Shown here in pieces: positions 45,225 to 54,800 of a stretch of DNA of 64,000 nucleotides. The DNA is taken from assembly GCA_015490805.1 (NCBI GenBank), contig WFXC01000012.1, forward strand, positions 26,519 through 90,518, read 5' to 3'. Numbering within the stretch: position 1 is the first letter of the stretch; each line of letters starts with the position of its first letter. Origin of the DNA: Candidatus Kapaibacterium sp. Its GTDB lineage: Bacteria; Bacteroidota; Ignavibacteria; Kapaibacteriales; WFXC01. The position numbers and the translations under genes are program-made. Under the pieces are notes generated by a model. That model did not search any database, was not told where the DNA came from, and saw only the letters and a program-made list of their open reading frames with translations.

Positions 45225-46013
45225 ATGTCATCAGCCGTTGGCATTATTCCTGTCCGATATGAATCCACCCGTTTCCCCGGTAAGCCATTGATCGATCTGG
45301 AGGGAAAATCAATGATCGAGCGGGTATGGGAAGGGGCTCGGTCATCGCGGCTGTTAGAGACTGTCGTCATTGCAACGCCTGATGCTATCATTGCTGAGCA
45401 TGCCCGATCGTTTGGTGCTTCAGTCGTGCTCACCCCCGATCCTTTTCCCTCTGGTTCCGACCGGGTAGCGTGGGTCGCACGCCATTACTTTCCCTATGCC
45501 GACATTATCGTCAACATCCAAGGAGACGAACCCTTAATTACCGGTGATCTCATCGATCAGCTCACTGCCGCTCTTCGTAGCATACCAGGGGCAGATGTAG
45601 CAACATTGATCGAGCCGATCAATGCGACTGAAGCAGTTACAGACCCTTCCGTCGTCAAAGTCGTTTGCAATCAGGCGGGCTATGCCTTATACTTCTCGCG
45701 AGCACCCATTCCCTACACACGAGCGATTCCCGAAAGACCTTATTACTACAAACACATCGGCATTTACGCTTTCCGCTCCTCGATCCTTCAGGAATTCGTG
45801 ACGTTCCCGCCTTCTCCACTGGAACGCATTGAAGGGCTAGAGCAACTCCGCCTCCTGGAAAATGGCAAAACGATTTTCTGCATTGAATCCCCCCATCCAC
45901 TCATTGGCGTCGACACCCCGGAAGACGCTGTCATGGTGCGAGAATTTCTCCGCCAGCGCCAGCCTCCTTCGGAAGAACCACGCTCACTGGGCGAAAAACC
46001 ACCACAGATGTAG
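45225..46013 (+). CDS. kdsB: 3-deoxy-manno-octulosonate cytidylyltransferase (CMP-KDO synthetase)
   Basis: 262 residues. Activates KDO for lipid A core assembly, so the cell makes LPS. Signature motifs are GIIPVRYESTRFPGKPL at the nucleotide site, NIQGDEPLI and YFSRAPIPYTR, with the late PSPLERIEGLEQLRLLENG. The tail after HPLIGVDTPED is slightly extended (Pro/Ser/Glu-rich). It abuts gatC with no gap. Confidence 0.95.
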   Translation: MSSAVGIIPVRYESTRFPGKPLIDLEGKSMIERVWEGARSSRLLETVVIATPDAIIAEHARSFGASVVLTPDPFPSGSDRVAWVARHYFPYADIIVNIQGDEPLITGDLIDQLTAALRSIPGADVATLIEPINATEAVTDPSVVKVVCNQAGYALYFSRAPIPYTRAIPERPYYYKHIGIYAFRSSILQEFVTFPPSPLERIEGLEQLRLLENGKTIFCIESPHPLIGVDTPEDAVMVREFLRQRQPPSEEPRSLGEKPPQM

Positions 46014-46226
46014 CCAGCGTATTATTTTCAGCCGATGCCTCTTCTTTTTGGGAAGGCAAGGCAGCAAAGATAGGCAACCTCTATAGCTTCTCCCCCACAA
46101 TCAGCATACCCTCCAGAAATGAGAGCAGCAATCCATCCTCCCAGGCTCTATGGAACATTCCAGTCCAGAAGATCAACGTAAAATTTACCGTCTTCCCTTC
46201 ACCCTATTGCATCCAGACAGGATGCC

Positions 46227-46817
46227 TTACTTTGGCGGTCCAAATAGAACAAATGCATTTAACATAAAATCACTACTGTCGGGCAGAGTAAAAAAGGCGT
46301 GGAGTCCCAATCCTATCCGATGTTCTTGGGCAACAGGATAAACGCGAAGCGTAACTGAATCTACCGGAATCGGAACCGTAACCAGCTCTCGTTTCTCTAC
46401 AGTCCGAAACCAAAACAAAATGCGGTTTTTCTGAGTCAGATCACTATCCAGCAACAACTTTTGTGGGACAACCGCTATAGAATCTAACACCAGTTGAAAC
46501 CGATGAAATCGATAATGTCCTTCCGCAAGCATAGAATCTGAATCTGCTACGCCTGCAAACAGTGTTGTCGAAAATACCGCAGGAGTCGCCAGCGTATCGA
46601 GCACCGGTTGTTTCAAAAAATGAAATTGCCAATCGGAAGAATCTCTCACTGGTGGGATAGTCTCAATATCATACTGCTGTAACTCCACCGCCATTGGTAC
46701 CACCGGTTCAATCCACCGGCTGCGGGGCACATCCAGATCTGTAGGGGTCGTACACTGGACTATGCCACCAAGTACAGCTACAAATACCAATCTCTGTTGC
46801 AAGAAGCGGCGTATCAT
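46227..46817 (-). CDS. Hypothetical lipoprotein
   Basis: 196 residues with lipobox GGIVQC near residue 22. The mature part is strand-rich and Asp/Val-rich (HYRFHRFQLVLDSIAV, RELVTVPIPVDSVTLRVYPV), possibly an immunoglobulin-like or DUF-type surface domain; no family recognised. Its ATG overlaps the stop of the anti-sigma gene by 4 bp, so it belongs to the sigma/anti-sigma operon and may be the envelope partner or target of that system. Confidence 0.75.
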   Translation of the reverse strand: MIRRFLQQRLVFVAVLGGIVQCTTPTDLDVPRSRWIEPVVPMAVELQQYDIETIPPVRDSSDWQFHFLKQPVLDTLATPAVFSTTLFAGVADSDSMLAEGHYRFHRFQLVLDSIAVVPQKLLLDSDLTQKNRILFWFRTVEKRELVTVPIPVDSVTLRVYPVAQEHRIGLGLHAFFTLPDSSDFMLNAFVLFGPPK

Positions 46818-47968
46818 AGCCCAACCTTTAGCCCATAAATCAAGTTCAATTTTTGCGTTGCGAACACTTTTTCATAAACCTGATACAACAATGCGCTCCC
46901 CTCTATTCCTAATTGCAAAGCAACGTTGTCGGTAAGTTTCAGTGAAGTTCCCAGCGTAGCTTTGAACAAAGGACCGACCTGTGTTCCACCAACCAGCAGC
47001 TCTGTAAATGGAACTACTCGTGGGAATAACTCCCACTGTGTACGATAAAATCCACCCGCCCACCATAACACTGGTACCTGTTCATAATAAACCCGAACGT
47101 CGTATTCTTCACGCTGTCTCTCCGTTTCCATATGAGCGACCAAGTAAAACCGTTGCGGAAATGGTTCTCGCCCAACAGCCACTCCTACAATGTGATGCGG
47201 CGCAATCTGGTACCCAAGCTGGAGTTCAAACGGTCGCTCCAACTGTCCGGACAACCTCTGTATCTGGGGATTCGACAGCATTGTCATTGTTTCCCGATAC
47301 GCTCCTTGAAGCTGATTCCAAGACACTGGAGAAATGAGATTATCCAAAGTTAAAGCCGGTAATCGCTGTGGTACCGGCTCAACTGATGGTCGGAACAGGG
47401 GCTCTGTTCCTAAGGGCACAGATATTGGTGAAACACCGGTTACTTTTGGCTGCACTTCCCCACCTTCCTCCACCAGACGCGCAGCTTCCTGTGCTTCTAC
47501 TTCTTCGCTACCTTGTTCAACCACACTCACAGGAAAATGATAATGTGCGGTATCACCTAAAACTGGTGGCTGGGAATATGCCGACATTGTAAACTCTACC
47601 ACTGGTAGATCTGGCATCTCTGCAACCGCCTTGGGTGAGTGAGCAGGCTGTGACCACTGTCCGGCAAAGAAAATAGCTAAGGAAAGCAACACTCCAACGA
47701 CTACTCCCCCTCCAAAGGTCATTAGAGAACCAGCTATAGAAGGCTTTCCTCGGAACAGCCGATCAAAAACTGTCTGTGTTAACTTTGGCGGTGGTGTACG
47801 GACAACCTGCTCTCGCAAAGATCGATTCATTAACACCAGGTGGCGAAACTCCTCTCGGAGTTCTGGATACTTCGCCAACGCTTCGAATATTTCCGCTTCT
47901 TTACCAGACTCCAATTCTCCTTCAAGCAGAAGGTGAACCCAGAATGAATATTTCTCCATCAAATCCAT
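46814..47968 (-). CDS. Membrane anti-sigma factor with strand-rich C-terminal domain
   Basis: 384 residues from the ATG preceded by ACAGGA. The cytoplasmic part (about 1-80) is anti-sigma-like: FWVHLLLEGELESGKEAEIF and KYPELREEFRHLVLMNRSLR, without zinc ligands. One membrane helix (GGGVVVGVLLSLAIFFAG) follows, then a Pro/Glu-rich periplasmic linker. The last 150 residues or so have strands like an outer-membrane barrel (FELQLGYQIAPHHIVGVAVG, ATLGTSLKLTDNVALQLG, LNLIYGLKVGL). It lies 21 bp after the ECF sigma gene. The barrel-like end on an inner-membrane anti-sigma factor is unusual. Confidence 0.78.
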   Translation of the reverse strand: MDLMEKYSFWVHLLLEGELESGKEAEIFEALAKYPELREEFRHLVLMNRSLREQVVRTPPPKLTQTVFDRLFRGKPSIAGSLMTFGGGVVVGVLLSLAIFFAGQWSQPAHSPKAVAEMPDLPVVEFTMSAYSQPPVLGDTAHYHFPVSVVEQGSEEVEAQEAARLVEEGGEVQPKVTGVSPISVPLGTEPLFRPSVEPVPQRLPALTLDNLISPVSWNQLQGAYRETMTMLSNPQIQRLSGQLERPFELQLGYQIAPHHIVGVAVGREPFPQRFYLVAHMETERQREEYDVRVYYEQVPVLWWAGGFYRTQWELFPRVVPFTELLVGGTQVGPLFKATLGTSLKLTDNVALQLGIEGSALLYQVYEKVFATQKLNLIYGLKVGL

Positions 47969-47989
47969 TGTCCTGTCTATCACTCAATT

Positions 47990-48553
47990 TTACATATGTT
48001 GTGCAAAGTCTTTGATGTACGGGGCTAATATCTTTTGCACTTGTTTCCGTGCTCGATAGGCGCGAACTCGTGCCGCTTCCTCCGAGATATTCAACGCCTG
48101 AGCGATCTCAGCATATCGGTATCCCTGATATTCCCGAAGAATAAAAATCTCTCGGAGATCGTCCGGCAATAATTCCACTGCCGTTTCGATGAGTTTTAAC
48201 ATTTCTTCGCGATCCGGATCATCTCGTGTTGGATACATATATTCTTCATCAAAACTCACAATCTCTTGCCGGCGTTGCCGCTTCATATTCAAGCAGGTAT
48301 TCCGGGCAATTCGCAGCAGGTACGCCGGCAAATTTGTCATTTCCCGCTCCTGCTGTGCGCTTTGATAAAACTTAGCAAAGGTTTCCTGAAATGCATCTTC
48401 GGCGTCCTCCTTGTTCCGAAGAATGGTGCGACAATAATTGTAGATCCGGGTGGCGTACCGCGAATACAGTTCAGCAAAAGCCGCCTCTGCTATCGGCTTT
48501 TTCTCCCGGAGCAATCCGAACAATTCTGCATCGCTGTAGCCAGAATAATCCAT
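47990..48553 (-). CDS. ECF-type RNA polymerase sigma factor
   Basis: 187 residues. Region 2 has AFAELYSRYATRIYNYCRTI and EDAEDAFQETFAKFYQ. Region 4 has LPDDLREIFILREYQGYRYA and EIAQALNISEEAARVRAYRA. The linker is acidic (FDEEYMYPTRDDPDREE). First gene of an operon with its anti-sigma factor and a lipoprotein, the typical layout for envelope-stress control with autoregulation. Only an imperfect promoter (TAATTCTG) is seen upstream. Confidence 0.93.
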   Translation of the reverse strand: MDYSGYSDAELFGLLREKKPIAEAAFAELYSRYATRIYNYCRTILRNKEDAEDAFQETFAKFYQSAQQEREMTNLPAYLLRIARNTCLNMKRQRRQEIVSFDEEYMYPTRDDPDREEMLKLIETAVELLPDDLREIFILREYQGYRYAEIAQALNISEEAARVRAYRARKQVQKILAPYIKDFAQHM

Positions 48554-48776
48554 TCTCGCCGTTTTGCCACTTCCAGAACCAACAGAATTAACACTACCTC
48601 AACAATTTCGTTACACTCCACTGGATAACTCTGCGCGTCGGCAATCTGTGAAAAACCCTACCGGTAACCACTCTTTAGGAATCCACTGACATTCCTTGAG
48701 ATTCGCCATCTTACCACTATGTTGCCGAAAAATTCTCTACCCAACGGATTACTCTGCACTTCTTTCTGGCCCGTGC

Positions 48777-50063
48777 CTATGGAGGCTGTCGGAACTGGTA
48801 GCTTATTCCAAATGTAAACAGCGTAAATTTTCCAACGTTGAGATCCACCGCCAATTGCACAGGATGAAGATCTATAGCAACTCCTACAATCCATTTGATG
48901 CCTGTATCCTTGGCAATAATGGCAGTACGCTGCGGCTTAGTATCACCGGGATAGTCTGGCGGATCAGGGATCCACTCGTCATCTTGAGGGATCCCATCCC
49001 CGTTTTGATCGACCCACCGGATGAGCTTTAATTGTGCCTGGAGCGATCGCGGCAGCACATAGGTGTATGTTCCGTTAACATTTAAGTGTTCCAATGCCAG
49101 CGCCGTAAACAACTGCCATTTTTCCCATCGGCGGCTGGCCTGCACACTCAGATTCCAGATATCAGCATTGGCTTCTAACCTCGCATTGGTTACTCCAACG
49201 GTATTTTCCAGCGACGTCCTCTGATATGCACCTTGTACCGCTACATCAAATGGGAGGCGGAAGTAGCGGGAAATTTGATGTTTGAGGGCCATTCCCCAGA
49301 AGGCAAATTTTCCCACGGCGGTATCAAATTCAATTGGTGGCACAAAGCGCAACAAGAGTTCTGTTCCCCATAAGCCGCCAAGTGCCAGTTGTGGCACAGC
49401 GGCAAAGATGGCGCTAATATCAGCACCCGTTGGCAATGGAAACTCTGTTGGCATTGTTTGAACAACTGATGCCACCAGGGCAGTATCGAATTCTGGATAG
49501 AATTGCTGTACCAGAGGATAAAACGCTCGTACTTTCTGCTCCAGATATGTTCGTGGAATCACCAAACGAACCTGGTCGTATCCAACAACCGTGGGAGCCT
49601 GCGCCGGCACAACAATGGTGCTATCCACGTACAGCCCCTGGTACAGGATATACCGCAGCAGGTGACGCAAAAGCCCGACAGTATCCCGGATAGCTACTTG
49701 AGGGGTAAGCTGGAGGTAGGGCAAAACATTCAGAGCCGAATCGTATGGCAGTTGGGGAATATACATTTTTTGATCTCCCCGAACAAAGCCCAGCATCGCT
49801 TGAATTCCAAAACGCACATACCACCGATCATCGCCAACCCACGCGGTCGCAGTAAACCGGGCATTTGAAGTTGCATTGGCAATCTCTACCAGTGGTTTCA
49901 CAAAGGGCTGGGCATTCAACTCAAAAAGATCCCGGCTAATGGCACGAGCTAACTCTACCGAAAGAGGATTATATTGCGATTGAGCGCTCATAATCCCAAC
50001 CACACACCAAAACCACCACCCACTCCACCATCGGAGCATAACCACCTTTTGTGAGTTTGTCAT
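48777..50063 (-). CDS. Outer-membrane protein, possibly DUF6588-like
   Basis: About 428 residues; ATGs at 50096, 50066, 50063 and 50039 are possible, and GGAAAAGA precedes the second and third. The signal peptide ends at IMSAQS. The mature part is strand-rich with long hydrophobic-aromatic stretches (FTATAWVGDDRWYVRFGI, LALGGLWGTELLLRFVPP, ISRYFRLPFDVAVQGAYQ, FTLFTFGISYQFRQPP) and a calcium-site-like loop, VDQNGDGIPQDDEW. This resembles porin-type barrels grouped as DUF6588. Function unknown. Divergent from the DUF2892 gene. Confidence 0.72.
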   Translation of the reverse strand: MTNSQKVVMLRWWSGWWFWCVVGIMSAQSQYNPLSVELARAISRDLFELNAQPFVKPLVEIANATSNARFTATAWVGDDRWYVRFGIQAMLGFVRGDQKMYIPQLPYDSALNVLPYLQLTPQVAIRDTVGLLRHLLRYILYQGLYVDSTIVVPAQAPTVVGYDQVRLVIPRTYLEQKVRAFYPLVQQFYPEFDTALVASVVQTMPTEFPLPTGADISAIFAAVPQLALGGLWGTELLLRFVPPIEFDTAVGKFAFWGMALKHQISRYFRLPFDVAVQGAYQRTSLENTVGVTNARLEANADIWNLSVQASRRWEKWQLFTALALEHLNVNGTYTYVLPRSLQAQLKLIRWVDQNGDGIPQDDEWIPDPPDYPGDTKPQRTAIIAKDTGIKWIVGVAIDLHPVQLAVDLNVGKFTLFTFGISYQFRQPP

Positions 50064-50085
50064 CATTCTTTTCCACTTTGTTTTG

Positions 50086-50093
50086 TAAGTTTG
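50086..50093 (+). promoter_or_regulatory. Putative -7 element (TAAGTTTG) for the DUF2892 gene
   Basis: TAAGTTTG matches TAnnTTTG, 43 nt upstream of the ATG at 50137. Confidence 0.5.
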
Positions 50094-50136
50094 CATTGTT
50101 CTTTGTCAGGAAGTCTCATAAACAACGGAGTAGACG

Positions 50137-50358
50137 ATGAAATGTAACGTCGGCACAATTGACCGAATCGTTCGGACAGTGCTTGGAGTCATTCTTCTAA
50201 TTTGGGGCATTACTGCTTCCCTGTGGTGGGCTATTGCTGTAGGTATCATTATGCTGGTTGTCGCCGGCATTCGTTTTTGCCCCATATATCGCCTTTTTGG
50301 TATTTCAACGTGTAAACCAGAATCGGCGCAGCCAGAAGAAAGTACCCCAGCAGCTTAA
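50137..50358 (+). CDS. DUF2892 (YgaP-like) small membrane protein
   Basis: 73 residues. The start MKCNVGTIDRIVRTVLGVIL with its conserved GxxDRxxR, two membrane segments, then RFCPIYRLFGISTC are the DUF2892 signature. This domain is often linked to rhodaneses (YgaP) and thought to work in sulfur metabolism. GGAG lies 7 nt before the ATG. Monocistronic here, about 6 kb from the rhodanese operon and convergent with thiI. Confidence 0.9.
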   Translation: MKCNVGTIDRIVRTVLGVILLIWGITASLWWAIAVGIIMLVVAGIRFCPIYRLFGISTCKPESAQPEESTPAA

Positions 50359-50425
50359 GCAAAGCAGTACGAGCTGCACCCGCACAACACCATTACAACC
50401 CGCTCGCTGATCTTCAGAGTGTGCT

Positions 50426-51700
50426 CTACGGATGCGATGACACAGGAGCAGGCGCTGACGGATAATAAAAATCCGCAATCTCGGCTGCTGCGATAGCCTG
50501 CGATTCCAATTCTGCAACGTCCAGCTTTTGCGCCAGTGTATGGATCGTCGCTAATTTTGCTTTTGTCACTACATTTTTGGGAATAAACAGCGTACAGCAA
50601 TCTTCGTCGGGCAATAAGGAAAGTTCATAGGTTCCAATTTCCTTCCCCAGAGCGATGATCTCTTCTTTGTCATCCCCCGCCAGAGGACGCAATACGGGCA
50701 AAGACACCACTTCATTCACCGCTTGCAAATTCTCCAGCGTTTGTGATGCCACCTGTCCAACGCTTTCACCAGTCACCAATGCCAATGCCTTTTCCCGGCG
50801 AGCGATCGCTTCCGCCAGCCGATACATTGTCCGACGGTAGAAGATTACCCGGTATGGAGCAGGAATCTGGAGCATAATCTGCTTTTGAATCTCAGCAATC
50901 GGAACCAGGTACAATCGCGAATGATACTGCCACCGGGTGAGATGCTCCACAATCGTCCGTGCATTCTGCAACGAAGCTGGCGTTGTATAAGGCACGCTAT
51001 GGAAATGCGCAAAAACTATTGAAACACCGCGTTTCATCAATTTCCACGATGCGACGGGTGAATCAATTCCTGTGGACAGGAGCGCCACTGCTTTGCCGCT
51101 GACCCCTACCGGCAATCCCCGCGCACCGCGCAATCGGCTGGTATAGCATACAGCCGACTGGTCAAACAATTCAACGGAGAACGTCCAGTCGGGATGGGAA
51201 AGATTCACTTTCAATCCTGTCTGCTGCTGAATCAATGCTCCAAGATGAGCTTCCAGTTGCCGGGAGCTCATCGGAAAATTCTTCTGCGAGCGTTTCACCC
51301 GAACTGCAAATGTTCTCCCTGTTGCAAACGGAGCAAAAACTTTTGCTGCCTCCTCCAGCTCTGCCAATCGTTGCGATAGCAAAACGCCGGGAGTTAACGT
51401 AGCAATACCGAAGACGCTCTGCAACCGGTGCAGGGCTTCTGCAGCATTCTCCATACTCCCGACGGGCAATCGCAGCAGGAAACGACCATATAACCGCTGT
51501 GGAGCCGGGAGCTTTAGCCCCTGCAATGCCTGTCGAATGTTACGCAATAGCTTTTGCTCAAACCGCGGGCGATTCTTCCCTTTGAGTCCCAACTCCCCAT
51601 AATGAATGAGGATTACCGCTACCGGCTGCTCACCATCAAGCTGCTGCGATAAATCTCCAACGACTTGAAAAAGCTGCTGTATCGTCAGATGTTCCTGCAT
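50426..51700 (-). CDS. thiI: tRNA 4-thiouridine synthase ThiI (without rhodanese domain)
   Basis: 424 residues. N-terminal ferredoxin-like and THUMP domains (VILIHYGELGLKGKNRPRFE), then the PP-loop ATPase domain with KAVALLSTGIDSPVASW and VTGESVGQVASQTLENL. It uses ATP and sulfur to thiolate U8 of tRNA and may feed thiamine thiazole synthesis. The C-terminal rhodanese domain of the enterobacterial form is absent, so persulfide would come from another protein. The ATG at 51700 has AAGAGGTG upstream; the longer frame runs into the terminator of the neighbour and is not coding. Confidence 0.93.
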   Translation of the reverse strand: MQEHLTIQQLFQVVGDLSQQLDGEQPVAVILIHYGELGLKGKNRPRFEQKLLRNIRQALQGLKLPAPQRLYGRFLLRLPVGSMENAAEALHRLQSVFGIATLTPGVLLSQRLAELEEAAKVFAPFATGRTFAVRVKRSQKNFPMSSRQLEAHLGALIQQQTGLKVNLSHPDWTFSVELFDQSAVCYTSRLRGARGLPVGVSGKAVALLSTGIDSPVASWKLMKRGVSIVFAHFHSVPYTTPASLQNARTIVEHLTRWQYHSRLYLVPIAEIQKQIMLQIPAPYRVIFYRRTMYRLAEAIARREKALALVTGESVGQVASQTLENLQAVNEVVSLPVLRPLAGDDKEEIIALGKEIGTYELSLLPDEDCCTLFIPKNVVTKAKLATIHTLAQKLDVAELESQAIAAAEIADFYYPSAPAPVSSHP

Positions 51701-51783
51701 CACCTCTTGCCTCCCTGAGTCTATCGTTGACTCCTTTCCATTGTGCAGATAGAGAACGCTGCTATTACGGCACTGACACTCCA

Positions 51784-51820
51784 AAAACAAAAAAGCGCCC
51801 CTCCCCATCAGGAGGGGCGC
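51784..51820 (-). terminator. Rho-independent terminator of the giant T9SS protein gene
   Basis: On the minus strand GCGCCCCTCC, loop TGATGG, GGAGGGGCGC, then TTTTTTG TTTTT. A perfect 10-bp stem about 45 bp after the stop at 51865. Confidence 0.92.
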
Positions 51821-51864
51821 CTCTATAGCTACTACAGCCAATGCTGTAGAGCCGCCCCCACGTT

Positions 51865-54800
51865 CTACTTCGCTACTGTCACCGGATAGGTCACCGTGCT
51901 CCCACCAGCATCCATCCGCAGGAAGTACGATCCCGAAGCAATACTGGCTGGCAATTCAACCGTCAGCGTATGCTGTCCAGCCGTAACGACGCCTTCATAC
52001 AGGCGGAGAATTTCCCGACCGGCTGCATCGTACAGTGCCAATCGAACGGCACCCGCCTGCGAGGTTACGTAGGTAATTCGGGCACTTCCCTGTACCGGCA
52101 TTGGGTCAACGTGCAGGATAGTTGTTTCAGCAACGTCTGCCGGCTGTTCTGTATCCACACTGGTCACCGTTGCCCGACCGACCAACTGTACCTCTGCCGG
52201 AACACCTGTGTTATTAATCAACCGCAAGGTCGCTTGCTTTTCACCACCAGTCGTTGGTGCAAAGCGAATTGTGAGCATGCCCGTGCTACCCGAAGCGATC
52301 AAAATCGGTGTCGGTGTCTGGATACTGAATTCATCCTGCGCTGGACCAACGATGAGCGCTTCACTGATTTCTAACGGAGCATCACCATTGTTGGTGACAG
52401 TCAGTTGCAACTCGCGGAAGCTATTCGGTGTTACTTCTCCGAAGTCCAGCGTGGACGCAACGCTGATTTCCGGCGCACCACCAATTCCCATCAGCGTCGC
52501 ACTGACGACGCCATATTCATCAGTCACAAAACGGAGGAAAGCATACTTCAGTCCGCTGCTCAACGGCGTAAAGATTACCCGCACTGTCTGCGATGCACCG
52601 GGCTGGAGCGTGAAGCCAACGGTATTGTCTGCACGGAACATTTCCGCATCTTCTCCTTCAACCTTCACCGAGTACACCACCAGTGGAGCCGTTCCCGTAT
52701 TGGTAATGTTCAACGACATCTCACGGGACCGACCAACCGGCAGGCTACCAAAGTTCAGCGTTTGCGCACTCAGTGCCACACCCGGTGCCACTGCACGTCC
52801 ATACAACTGGACTTCTGCCTGTCCGGTATTCGTTTCTACATACAACCGGGCAAACTTATCACCAGCTTCGGTCGGCACAAAGCGCAGTGCGACGACTACT
52901 TCATCCTCACCCTGCAGAGTCGTCGGTAATTGCTCTGATACGCTGACGATCGTAAAGTCTGCTTGTGCCGGTCCGCTCAAACTCAAGCCACGCACTTCAA
53001 CAGGCAACCCAGCCGCATTGCGAATCGTCAGCACCTGATTGCTGACTTCTCCAACGCGCACATCGCCAAACTCCACCGATGTTGAGCTCAAAGCAACGCC
53101 CGGCACTGCTCGCAATCCGCGCAACTCAACACTCCGCGGCTGAATAGAATTCGACTCTGCAATGAGTCGAGCATCGGTAATATCCAGTTCGTCACCCGGT
53201 AGCAAGGTCACAACAACGTCAAAGGATTCTCCAGCACCAACTTCAATGCCAGATGGTGCCGCCAATTGGAAGGCATCCGCGTGAGCACCAATGATTGCTA
53301 ATTGGGTAATTGCCAGCGGATATCGCCCAATATTCGTGACCGTTACCGTTCGCTGTGCTCCAACCGTTTTATCGACCGTGCCAAAGTCTAACACGCCATT
53401 GACAATATCAGTACCACTAAATTCAATTTGTGGCACTGCACCATCACCACTGAGATCAATGGTTACGCTAGCACCATCGAGGGTGAAGTCCAACTGTGCC
53501 GTCCGAATGTTCGGCTGTGATGGATCTTCTGGTAGCACATTTGGTGCAAAGGTAACGACAATCGGATCGCTGGACTCACCTGCCAGCACAGGGATCACAT
53601 CTCCCGCTTGCAATTCAGCGCCTTGATACTCGACGCGATACTCGGACTTGTTCGGTCCGCTAATGCCGTTGAAGACCGCAACGACGTCATAAGCTCCACC
53701 AGAGTTGTCGATGTACAACTCAGAAGAAGCTTCGGTAAAGACCCGAACCGCACCGAAGTCAATCATATCATTGGAGAAAGCGGCAGCCGAAATGCCATTT
53801 CCAACACAAGTCACTTCATAATACTGATCCCCCATCGCGTCAGGCGAGTAGAACGTAAAGCTCGCTGATGCCGATCCCAGTGCCGTTGGCGTAAAGGTAA
53901 AGGTAATATCCAGAGAAGAATTCGCTGCAACAACCACACTCCCACTACCGGCATCGTGGCTAAACGGACCAACACTTGCCGGCGGCAGTTGAACGGTGAC
54001 ATCCGCATCACCGTTATTGATCAACTTCAATGTCAATTGGGCACTCTGTCCCACAAACACATTGCCGAAGTCCAGAATACCGTTGCTCGGATCCAAGCTC
54101 AAGGTAACTGGATTCACTCCTTTGCCCGTAATGGGGACTTGCAGCACGTTGACACCTACGGTCAGCGGTACATCCGGAATATATGCCACATCCAACTGCG
54201 CGTCCCGACGCCCCACTTGCATCGGAGAGAATTCCACCACTAAGGTGCGGCTTTGCCCTGGCAACAACGGCGTCTGGGTGTCACCAACCAGATTATACGC
54301 GTTGGGTTGATTTGCGTATAGATCAAATCCAAGATTCAGATAGTCAAACTGATGCGAGTACAATGGGCCGCCACCCACGATTGGCAGTGTGAGGGGCTCA
54401 AAATACGCCGGGAAGTTTCCATTGTTTGTAATGGTAATCGTTTGCTGCGCAACATCGTTGAGTTGCACATTCCCAAAATCAATCTGGGGCGGATCGACAG
54501 CAACATCAGCAAACAATGCAGTTCCTTCTAGATTGAAGACAATTTCGGGCTGGCAAATGTCCGTTGTAATAATCCGCAACACCGCGTGACGCTTTGTTTT
54601 GCGTTGCCCATCGACGAATGGACGCGGTTTGAAATGGATATACAGATTCACTGCCGGCTTCCCATCAACTCCGTGGATATCCAGTACATACGGCGTCCCA
54701 ATCGTTGCACCACCACCCAGATCAGCAACCCATTGGATGAAGCTCTTACCGGCACCCAGCGCACCCAACATCACCGGATCGACTGGATAGGCAACCGGAT

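Noticed and set aside
46065..46072. CAAAGATA, a minus-strand TATCTTTG element
   Set aside because: It points into kdsB antisense and no minus-strand gene lies downstream.
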